Origin: Paraspadella gotoi
Lineage: Eukaryota; Chaetognatha
DNA: 64,000 nucleotides
NCBI GenBank assembly: GCA_051294375.1
Contig: CM119263.1
Coordinates: 29,661,962-29,725,961 of the forward strand
Direction of reading: 5' to 3'
Numbering within the stretch: the first letter of the stretch is position 1; every line of letters begins with the position of its first letter. The notes under the pieces are model-generated. The model was not told the DNA's origin. It searched no databases and saw nothing but the letters and a program-made list of their open reading frames with translations. Below, in pieces: positions 54,721-64,000 of the stretch. A program made the position numbers and the translations under genes.

Positions 54721-55155
54721 AAATTACCCAGTTCTTCTATTATCCCATCCGGATATGATCCAGTTCTCCTATTATTTGTTCTTCCGTGCGTTCTCCCCGA
54801 TTCTCCATACATTCTTTTTTCATACAGCTTTTCAAGATATTACCGCCCTCTCCCATTCTCCCATCCAAATATCCATCTGCCGTCCTCTCATCCAGATTTG
54901 TACGCGTTCTCTCATTCTTTCAGACGGATATGACAGTGTTCTCCCGAATTCTCGCATGAACATCTGACCACGTTCTTTCATTTCAATTTTAGATTAATTC
55001 TCCTATCGATATATGACCTCTTTCTTCTATTCTCCCATCGAAATCGGACCTCGTTCTCCCGTTCTTCCCTCCGCAAGTAATGGCGTTCTCCCGTTCTCCC
55101 GTCCCGATGCCTCCATTCCGTCTCGTTCCATTTCATTCTCCTGTTCTTCCATCAC
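54721..55155. repeat. Degenerate TTCTCCCATCCGGATATG repeats
   Basis: Words like GTTCTCCCGTTCTCCC, ATCCGGATATGATCC and CTCCTATT recur irregularly over about 430 bp. The noisy complement is at 61770-62235. Confidence 0.6.
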
Positions 55156-55554
55156 ATTTCCTTATTTGGAATAAACGTTGTCTCGCTCAATGAGATTTAC
55201 AATCCTCATATAAAATCCAATTTTTTTTTGCTTCTCACGTGGGAATTGAGGAATAAGACGATTTTTATCCGAGACACACATGGACGGGGAGAGAGAGAGA
55301 GAGAGAGAGNNNNNNNNNNNNNNNNNNNNNNNNNNNNNNNNNNNNNNNNNNNNNNNNNNNNNNNNNNNNNNNNNNNNNNNNNNNNNNNNNNNNNNNNNNN
55401 NNNNNNNNNNNNNNNNNNNNNNNNNNNNNNNNNNNNGGGAAAAATTTGTGTTCAGAAGAAATTACTGAATAGATTTTTAAGAGATTCTGAAAAAAAAGTA
55501 ATTTAATGACATTACATTAACTCGAATATCACTTAAAGAATCGACTATTATTTA

Positions 55555-57860
55555 TAAAACAAAATACAATGTCTACAAAACAAAACGCCCATAAATATTA
55601 TACATTGTCTACGAGAAATACGGATCAGTCACGCTAAACCTTTTTTTTTTAACCGGACGTCCTCGGCGATAATTTTCACAATCACGAATCATTTACGACA
55701 CATGAAAAATAACGTGGCAAAACGGTCTCGTGCTGATTTTGTCCCTTTAAAATTGTTTCTGAGCAAATTAATCGATCATTACTTTGGTAATATGTGCGAT
55801 ATACACTACTGGACACTACTGTATCTGACCATAACCCTTGACCATCAACAAAAAAGCTAACTAGATCAAAATATAAAAAAGATGAAGCAATATAGCTCGA
55901 AACGCTTACAAAAATTTTAGACCATTGCTTTATAAATGCAAAAAAAATATTAATATTATTAAAAAAAAACTTTAACGATAACCTAATAGTTACCGAGACT
56001 AGATGAATAATTTTTACCCATCATTTCCTCAATTATAGGAATCATTTGTTTTGTAATTAGTCAATTAATCTAAATAACAATATGACAAATTCATTTTCAA
56101 TTTTTTTTATGAATGGGAAGTTTTCTATGTTACTCCCCTTGTATCTATTATTTAATATTTTAAGGTATTTTCAAAAACCTTATATAATTACTATATTTTC
56201 ACTTTTTTTAATTCTTCGAACAAAAAACAACATCATAAAACATTTAATTAATAAAAAAAATTGATTGAATGATTTTGGAAAAAAAATATTTTGAAACTAT
56301 GAGAATAATGGATTATGAGTCAGGAAAAAAAATTTTGGCAATTCTAAAAAAATCAGCCTCTAGCCTTTTGATTTTTCTAGAGGCTGTTTTTCTATTTTTT
56401 TGATATTTTGATTTTCTATTGCAAAACCATTATTCTCAATGAGCATAGGTCGGACAAAATTTTTTTTCCAACAATTTGAAAAAATTTCAACTTTTCTAAT
56501 TAGGCTTTTTGGGGGAAATAAATAAATAAATTATTATACGATGAGTATATCTGAAAGTGTATGTCTCTAAATGACAAAAAAATTTTCTTCAAGTTTTATT
56601 TTGAATTTAAGTATGTACCAATAGAAATAAGTGAGATACTCCGCTTTGCCGAAATTTTTATTTAACAAGATTTGTACTGCGTAATTTAAAAAAAATTATT
56701 TTTTTTAAATAACTTTTGAAAGAAAGAGGTAGCAAGGTGGATGTGGTATCAAATTAAAGCCCTAATCATTGGGACACCTTTTTTTTCTAAAAGAGTTTTA
56801 TTATTAATTAAATCCATAATCTTTACACAGCTTTTGTTTTAAATCAGAGTTAAAAGTATAACAGTTTTTTGCTTTTAAAAATTTCAATGAAAGCATATGA
56901 AATTTTTTTTTTTTTCTTTTGTAATTTGAAAAAGGAAAGACTGAATTACATTTTGTATTATTAAATTTTTTTATTCCATAAAATTGGCTTACATTTTCGT
57001 TAAAGTAAAAAACAAGCAAAAATTTATGTGTAGCTTGATAAAATGTATTTTTAATATTAAAAATGATAAATACAAAATGTTTTCAGCTTGGATATAAACA
57101 GTCTGGACATCTACCTTCTTGTCTGTGAAAAAAATTGTCATTTTTTCATTATCTTTAACTGCAAACAAAAGCTTGACACCTGCTTGTTTTCATAATAAAG
57201 TGTAAAAAATTATATAGCTGGTAACATATTTTGACAAAGCAAAACATCATTGTGTTAAATTGTATTAATTAATTTTTTTTAAAATATAGCAAGGAATTTA
57301 ATTCTATTATTTATCATCCATTTTAATTAAGAAAAAATATTTCTCGTATAGCCATTAGAAAGGGTTCATTGACTGACTTAATGATGAAATTTTTTAGATT
57401 TTTTTACTGCCCCCATTTTAACAAGATATAAAAGGTCATGGTTATCATGTCATAAGGTCCAGATTATCTGTACACTTCTGGCAACCTGCATTCCAAATAT
57501 TCTTTTTTTCCCTTTCAAATGTATTAAATAAAAAAAATTATTGAGAGAACAATCGGCGTGGAGGATGCCATTGGTAAGCCTTTAGTTATCCCACTTCCCG
57601 ATCGAATTTTTAAAATGAGGTTTTTTTTTTTTCCATCTATTTGAGACATCAACACTAACTATTAGTACTATTATTTTTTTTTTTCTATTACAATTCTATG
57701 AATAAATATGAATAAGTACTTTTAAAAAAATTTATCACTTAAATATCACCCTTATTATTATAAAAAAAAAACAATGATTTACAAATGAATTGGATACCCA
57801 TAAATGAACTATACAGTTGTCAAGAAATACGGATAAAGATAGTAAAACTATTAAGGATTT
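55555..57860. mobile_element. A+T-rich block with flanking direct repeats, left copy
   Basis: A+T-rich and unlike its microsatellite surroundings. Diverged direct repeats lie near its ends: CCCATAAAT, TATACA-TTGTC and AGAAATACGGAT at 55588-55640, and again at 57797-57845. Minus-strand frames at 56804-57019 (no ATG start) and 56989-57189 (includes TIFFTDKKVDVQTVYIQAEN), and a plus frame at 56082-56264, have no known domain. It might be a non-autonomous or decayed mobile element. No class is assigned. Confidence 0.35.
56301..56469. other. Structured region: stem-loop with flanking inverted motifs
   Basis: CAGCCTCTAG (56354-56363) pairs perfectly with CTAGAGGCTG (56377-56386) around a 13-nt loop. 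Outside it, GAGAATAATGG (56301) and GGAAAAAAAATTTTG (56323) are complemented by CCATTATTCTC (56427) and CAAAATTTTTTTTCC (56455). The outer motifs occur in the order a-b / a'-b', so they cannot all pair in one simple hairpin. Confidence 0.7.
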
Positions 57861-58374
57861 TTTACACGGACTGTAACGTCGCATAATTTTTTCACGAATC
57901 ATGTTCTTACGTCACTAAGCATTAGCATCCAGACTTTTCCGCGCTAGATCTTTTTACTTCGCTTCCCTCAAAGCAACGTCTCTCTCTCTCTCTCTCTCAT
58001 CTCTCTCTCTTCTCTCTCTTCTCGCTCTCTCTCTCTCTCTCCCTCTCTCTCTACTTCTCTCCGTCTTTTTTTCCTATGACTCTGTTTGGCCTATTTGTTT
58101 TCATTAAGTTTTTTTTTTTCGGCGAAATTTTTCTCTCTCTCACCTCTCCCTCTCTCTGTCCTTCTCTCTCTCTCTCTCTCTCCTGTGCCTTCCTCATTTT
58201 TGCTTTTCCAACTTTCTACTATTTCCTACCTTCCTCATAATCCACTCCATTATGTAAATATCATCATACCTTCTTATTTCCTGTACAAAACACATTTTGT
58301 CTTCGTGAGTTCCTCTTTTCCGTCCTTTATTTTTCTCTCCTTCCTCCTTCCTCCCTCCTCCCCTCTTCCTCTCT
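57861..58374. repeat. Inner flank of the left arm: (TC)n and CCTCC tracts
   Basis: 57979-58055 and 58131-58180 are TC. 58339-58374 is CCTTCCTCC. Ends at the 25-N gap. Confidence 0.75.
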
Positions 58375-58399
58375 NNNNNNNNNNNNNNNNNNNNNNNNN
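58375..58399. other. 25-N gap near the axis of palindrome 2
   Basis: Pyrimidine (TCCTCTCT) lies on the left and purine (AGAGAAGAG) on the right. The symmetry axis from coordinate sums is near 58471, inside the purine tract just right of the gap. Confidence 0.9.
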
Positions 58400-58594
58400 A
58401 GAGAAGAGCAGGAGGGGAGGGAGGAAAGAGAGAAGGGAGGAAAGAGAGGAGGGGAGGAGGAAATAGAGGAGGGGAGGAGGGAGGAAATAGGAGGAGGGGA
58501 GGAGGGAGGAAAGAGGAGGAGGCAGGAAAGAAGACAGGGGGGAGGGAGGAAATAGGATGAGAAGGGGAGGAGGAGGAAGGGAGGAGGAAGCAGA
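58400..58594. repeat. GGAGGGAGGAAA minisatellite at the axis
   Basis: GAGGAGGGGAGGAGGGAGGAAATAG-like units. Almost pure purine and not matched in the left arm, so it may belong partly to the missing sequence at the gap. Confidence 0.8.
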
Positions 58595-58899
58595 GAGAGG
58601 AAGAGGGGAGGAGGGAGGAAGGAGGAAGGAGAGAAAAATAAAGGACGGAAAAGAGGAACTCACGAGACAAAATGTTTTTGTACAGGAAATAAGAAGGTAT
58701 GATGATATTACATAATGGAGTGGATTATGAGGAAGGTAGGAAATAGTAAAAGTTGGAAAAGCAAAAAATGAGGAAGGCACAGGAAGAGAAGAGAGAGAGA
58801 GAGAGAGAGGGAGAGGGAGAGAGAGAAAAATTTCGCGAAAAAAAAAAACTTAATGAAAACAAATAGGCCAAACAGAGTCAAGGAAAAAAAGAGGAGAGA

Positions 58900-58961
<62 letters not shown>

Positions 58962-59079
58962 GTTGCTTTGAGGGGAACGAAGTAAAAAGATCTAGCGCGG
59001 AAAAGTCTGGATGCTAATGCTTAGTGACGTAAGACACAATGAAAAAATGGCGTAACGTTACTAGTTCCGTGCTAAAAAA

Positions 59080-61390
59080 TTCCTGTTCAATATTATTATA
59101 TTTCTTTTTTATTTTTTTGAAAACGTATAGTTTCATATGGATATCCAAAATATCAATGCAAATCTTTTTTTGTTTTTTTAGTATGACTGAATATAAGGGT
59201 GAAAGTGATAAATTTTTTTAAAAGTACTTATTCATATTTATTCATAGAATTGTAATAGAAAAAAAAAAATAATAGTACTAATAGTTAGTGTTGATGTCTC
59301 AAATAGATGGAAAAAAAAAAAACCTCATTTTAAAAATTCGATCGGGAAGTGGGATAACTAAAGGCTTACCAATGGCATCCTCCACGCCGATTGTTCTCTC
59401 AATAATTTTTTTTATTTAATACATTTGAAAGGGAAAAAAAGAATATTTGGAATGCAGGTTGCCAGAAGTGTACAGATAATCTGGACCTTATGACATGATA
59501 ACCATGACCTTTTATATCTTGTTAAAATGGGGGCAGTAAAAAAATCTAAAAAATTTCATCATTAAGTCAGTCAATGAACCCTTTCTAATGGCTATACGAG
59601 AAATATTTTTTCTTAATTAAAATGGATGATAAATAATAGAATTAAATTCCTTGCTATATTTTAAAAAAAATTAATTAATACAATTTAACACAATGATGTT
59701 TTGCTTTGTCAAAATATGTTACCAGCTATATAATTTTTTACACTTTATTATGAAAACAAGCAGGTGTCAAGCTTTTGTTTGCAGTTAAAGATAATGAAAA
59801 AATGACAATTTTTTTCACAGACAAGAAGGTAGATGTCCAGACTGTTTATATCCAAGCTGAAAACATTTTGTATTTATCATTTTTAATATTAAAAATACAT
59901 TTTATCAAGCTACACATAAATTTTTGCTTGTTTTTTACTTTAACGAAAATGTAAGCCAATTTTATGGAATAAAAAAATTTAATAATACAAAATGTAATTC
60001 AGTCTTTCCTTTTTCAAATTACAAAAGAAAAAAAAAAAAATTTCATATGCTTTCATTGAAATTTTTAAAAGCAAAAAACTGTTATACTTTTAACTCTGAT
60101 TTAAAACAAAAGCTGTGTAAAGATTATGGATTTAATTAATAATAAAACTCTTTTAGAAAAAAAAGGTGTCCCAATGATTAGGGCTTTAATTTGATACCAC
60201 ATCCACCTTGCTACCTCTTTCTTTCAAAAGTTATTTAAAAAAAATAATTTTTTTTAAATTACGCAGTACAAATCTTGTTAAATAAAAATTTCGGCAAAGC
60301 GGAGTATCTCACTTATTTCTATTGGTACATACTTAAATTCAAAATAAAACTTGAAGAAAATTTTTTTGTCATTTAGAGACATACACTTTCAGATATACTC
60401 ATCGTATAATAATTTATTTATTTATTTCCCCCAAAAAGCCTAATTAGAAAAGTTGAAATTTTTTCAAATTGTTGGAAAAAAAATTTTGTCCGACCTATGC
60501 TCATTGAGAATAATGGTTTTGCAATAGAAAATCAAAATATCAAAAAAATAGAAAAACAGCCTCTAGAAAAATCAAAAGGCTAGAGGCTGATTTTTTTAGA
60601 ATTGCCAAAATTTTTTTTCCTGACTCATAATCCATTATTCTCATAGTTTCAAAATATTTTTTTTCCAAAATCATTCAATCAATTTTTTTTATTAATTAAA
60701 TGTTTTATGATGTTGTTTTTTGTTCGAAGAATTAAAAAAAGTGAAAATATAGTAATTATATAAGGTTTTTGAAAATACCTTAAAATATTAAATAATAGAT
60801 ACAAGGGGAGTAACATAGAAAACTTCCCATTCATAAAAAAAATTGAAAATGAATTTGTCATATTGTTATTTAGATTAATTGACTAATTACAAAACAAATG
60901 ATTCCTATAATTGAGGAAATGATGGGTAAAAATTATTCATCTAGTCTCGGTAACTATTAGGTTATCGTTAAAGTTTTTTTTTAATAATATTAATATTTTT
61001 TTTGCATTTATAAAGCAATGGTCTAAAATTTTTGTAAGCGTTTCGAGCTATATTGCTTCATCTTTTTTATATTTTGATCTAGTTAGCTTTTTTGTTGATG
61101 GTCAAGGGTTATGGTCAGATACAGTAGTGTCCAGTAGTGTATATCGCACATATTACCAAAGTAATGATCGATTAATTTGCTCAGAAACAATTTTAAAGGG
61201 ACAAAATCAGCACGAGACCGTTTTGCCACGTTATTTTTCATGTGTCGTAAATGATTCGTGATTGGTTGAAAATTATCGCCGGAGCGCGTCCGGTTAAAAA
61301 AAAAAGGGTTTAGCGTGACTGAATCCGTATTTCTCGTAGAAATGTTATAATATTTATGGGCCGTTTTGTTTTGTAGACATTGTATTTTGG
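59080..61390. mobile_element. A+T-rich block, right copy
   Basis: Inverted copy of 55555-57860. The frames at 59924-60139 (plus) and 60679-60861 (minus) give translations identical to the left copy. The 66-codon frame 59754-59954 (plus, opened after a stop and without an early ATG) overlaps the first of these. Confidence 0.35.
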
Positions 61391-61513
61391 GTTTTATAAA
61401 TAATAGTCGATTGTTCTTATAGTGATATGTCGTAGTTAATGTAATGTCATATAAATTACTTTTTTTTCAGAATCTCTTAAAAATCATTCAGTAATTTCTT
61501 TCTGAACAACAAA

Positions 61514-61559
61514 TTTGCTGATATAGCTCGCTCCCCAAAAAAAAACCTTATTTAACTCT

Positions 61560-61616
<57 letters not shown>

Positions 61617-61617
61617 T

Positions 61618-61659
<42 letters not shown>

Positions 61660-61660
61660 C
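61514..61660. repeat. (TC)n that spans the gap of the other arm
   Basis: This segment corresponds to the 127-N gap 55310-55436 of the left arm. It consists of about 45 bp of unique sequence (GCTGATATAGCTCGCTCCCC and an A run), then TC repeat with small breaks. Confidence 0.75.
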
Positions 61661-62849
61661 CCGTCCATGTGTGTCTCGATAAAAATCGTCTTATTCCTCA
61701 TTCCCACGTGAGAAGCAAAAAAATTGATTTTATATGAGGATTGTAAATCTCATTGATCGAGACAACGTTTATGCCAATAAGAAATGTGATGGAAGAACAG
61801 GAGAATGAAAATGGAACGAGACGGAATGGAGGCATCGGGACGGGAAGAACGGAGAACGCCATTACTTGCGGAGGGAAGAACGGGAGAACGAGGTCCGATT
61901 TCGATGGGAGAATAGAAGAAAGAGGGTCATATATCGATATGTGAGAATTAATCCTAAAATTTGAAATGAAAGAACGTTGGTCAGATGTTCATGCTGAGAA
62001 TTCGGGAGAACCACTGTCATATTCCGTCTGAAAGAATGAAGAGAACGCGTACAAATTCTGGATGAGATGACGCAAGATGGATATTGGATTGTGAGGATGG
62101 GAGAGGCCGGTAATTATCTTGAAAAGCTTGTATGAAAAAAAGAATGTATGGGAATCGGGAGAAACGCACGAAGAACAAAATAATAGGAGAAACTGGTCAT
62201 ATCCGGATGGGATAATAGAAGAAACGGGTAATTTTTAGGGGGGAAAAGAACGGAAAAAAAATTTGTGACATGGAAATTATATCAAATCTTTCTTTGTTAC
62301 ATATTTTGCCAGCAATACGACTTGAAGAAAATTCCCAAAGCCCCAGGATTTGACAGTAAAGCGTTGCTTTATAACGGCTTATTGTCTATTTACAGAAGAT
62401 TACTTTCTCTCTCTCTCTTTCTCTTTCTCTCTCTCTCTCTCCTTCTCTCTCCTCTCTCTCTCTCTCTCTCTTCTCTCTTTCCCTTCTCCCTTTCTCGACG
62501 GATGGCGCGGGGAATTTGTAATTTCAAATAGTTTTCCCTTCAAAAAAAAAGGAGTTTTTCATAGACTCTAATTAGCGGGGGAAAAAGTTATGAAGGCAAA
62601 AAAGGGGAGAGGAGAAAAACAAGAGATTCGGAAATAATGGTAGGAAGGAAGAGATAGTAAAATTAAAAGAGGTAAATAGCAGGAGAGGAAGGAAAATAAA
62701 AAGAAGAAAAAAGAAGAAAAAAAGGAAAAAAATGGAGAAATAATTTAGAGAAAATGTCAACGAGAAATTAGGCGCAAATAGAAAAAAAACATCGTGGGGA
62801 TGGAAGATTTGAAAGATGGAACCGGAGAATGCGGAGAAATTATGAATGG

Positions 62850-63390
62850 CATGGAGATGACAAAGGTTTTGAATGGATCGAATAAAATGCAGAAAGAGAG
62901 ATGGCATGGAAGATGACAAAGGTTTTTGAATGAACGAATAAAATGCCGAAAAAGATGGCATAGAAGATGACAAAGGTAATTGAATGAAACAAAAATAACT
63001 GGCCAGAAAAGGAATAGCATTGAAGATGACAAAGGTTTGAATGAACGAAATATGGACAGAAAAGGAGATGGCATAGAAGATGACAAACGTTTCAATGAAC
63101 GAATTAAAAAGGCAGCAAAAGGAATGCATGAAGATGACAAAGGTTTAAATGAACGAAATAAAATGGCAAAAAAAGGAGATGGCATTAGAAGATGACAAAA
63201 GTTTGAATGAACAAAATAATGCAGAAGGAGATGGCATGGAAGATGACAAAGGTGATTCTATATAGAATGGACGAAATAAGAATGGCAGAAAAAGGAGATA
63301 TGGCATAGGACAGATTACAAAGGTTTGAATGGATGAAAATGAAATGAGGCTGAAAAGAATAAATAGGCATTGAGATGACAAAGTTGAATA
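62850..63390. repeat. 56-bp minisatellite, about 10 noisy copies (right arm)
   Basis: GAAGATGACAAAGGTTTGAA-type words recur near 62853, 62911, 62965, 63023, 63078, 63132, 63189, 63241, 63313 and 63373. The left arm has six cleaner copies. Confidence 0.85.
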
Positions 63391-63484
63391 GGACAGATTC
63401 TATGTTTTTTTTCAATAAACAAAATAAATAATTTCCGATTTCTACGAGTTATGGTGATCATAATGATTTCGAATAATCTAAGCT

Positions 63485-63512
63485 CTCTTCTCTCTCTCTC
63501 TCTCTCTACTCG

Positions 63513-63565
<53 letters not shown>

Positions 63566-63570
63566 CTCTT
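63485..63570. repeat. Interrupted (TC)n
   Basis: Partner of the pure (GA)n at 53628-53720. Confidence 0.9.
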
Positions 63571-63764
63571 CTCACACTTCCCCTTTTCCAACTTTCCCCA
63601 TTTAACATTTCGTCCCCTTATAAATTCATGACTGTTTTCTCCAAAATCGAATTTTTCGTCTTTCGAACTTTTGCTTGAACGACAAACAACAAACAACAAC
63701 AACAACCAACGACGAGCAAAAACAAAAAGAAACTAAATTTTACCGGATTTAAATTAGATAAATT

Positions 63765-63985
63765 GGTACAACCATTTTGATTCTTAATGGTGGTTTACAG
63801 TCCTCCATCACTTATTACTAGATAATGACAAAGCATGGATCCCTGCAAGGTTTCAATCAAAACTCTCTACACAAGTTTCGTATTAGTTCGAACTACCAGA
63901 GTACCTGGCTTCCACTATCAATGAGTGTGCATAATGTTTCAAGAATGTTTTAATTGTATAAATATATAAAAGAACCTATCCCTTG
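63765..63985 (-). repeat. Dispersed repeat family A, copy 6 (inverted)
   Basis: Complement of the 53260 copy with several insertions and deletions (TTGGTACAACCATTTTGATT, CTGCAAGGTTTCAATCAAAA, AGAGTACCTGGCTTCC). Confidence 0.85.
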
Positions 63986-64000
63986 AGTGGTCATTTACTG

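Larger units (their letters stand above)
53221..58374 (+). repeat. Left arm of large palindrome 2
   Basis: The arm matches the reverse complement of about 58595-64000 in order. Matches include the family A copy, a (GA)n, the 56-bp minisatellite, a TTCTCCCATCCG repeat, an A+T-rich block, and (TC)n/CCTCC tracts. Inside the central block the coordinate sum is constant at 116943. The arm contains a 127-N gap (55310-55436). Confidence 0.95.
58595..64000 (-). repeat. Right arm of large palindrome 2, running off the window
   Basis: Reverse-complement copy of 53221-58374. 59206-61262 agrees with 55681-57737 wherever I checked, but 58970-59205 and 61263-64000 carry many insertions, deletions and substitutions. 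The arm reaches the last base of the window, so its outer end is not seen. Confidence 0.95.

Overview
This is a eukaryotic, probably invertebrate-animal, draft assembly. The signs are very high simple-sequence content, tRNA-derived SINEs, a LINE-type 3' tail, GT-AG splice signals, and one first exon with a leucine-rich-repeat N-terminal cap typical of animal receptors and secreted proteins. I cannot name the species. There are 22 N gaps: 421-708, 1227-1251, 8417-8562, 9043-9142, 21415-21439, 29410-29569, 36075-36084, 37140-37164, 38890-39040, 39431-39579, 40026-40329, 40859-40868, 43769-44012, 44910-45032, 45234-45492, 46327-46610, 46847-47780, 48598-48985, 49221-49487, 49868-49877, 55310-55436 and 58375-58399. 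Four of them are exactly 25 N, which suggests placeholder joins.

Layout. 1-9.5 kb is A+T-rich with (TTTTC)n, (GA)n and GGA-type tracts, a possible short first exon at 5573-5646 and the first copy of dispersed repeat family A. 9.86-10.22 kb holds the best gene evidence: a 120-codon exon ending at a GTGAGT donor. 10.2-16.2 kb is mostly microsatellites, family B repeats and a LINE remnant. 16.19-26.85 kb is a large imperfect palindrome with arms of about 5.2-5.4 kb around a 25-N gap; one arm carries a SINE that the other lacks. 27-53 kb is a patchwork of polypurine/polypyrimidine tracts, minisatellites, SINE and tRNA-like pieces, repeat families A and B and many gaps. 53.22-64.0 kb is a second large palindrome, again with a 25-N gap near its centre, whose arms contain an A+T-rich block of about 2 kb that is essentially identical in both copies.

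I see no complete protein-coding gene, no rRNA, no intact tRNA, no CRISPR array and no prokaryotic-type operon. Most long open frames in the window come from low-complexity DNA (poly-Ser/Leu/Phe, Arg/Glu or Asp) and I did not annotate them as genes. The two palindromes are the dominant structural signal. They may be true inverted duplications, but the fixed-size gaps near their axes, the noisy second arms and the allele-like differences between arms also fit two haplotypes wrongly joined head to head.
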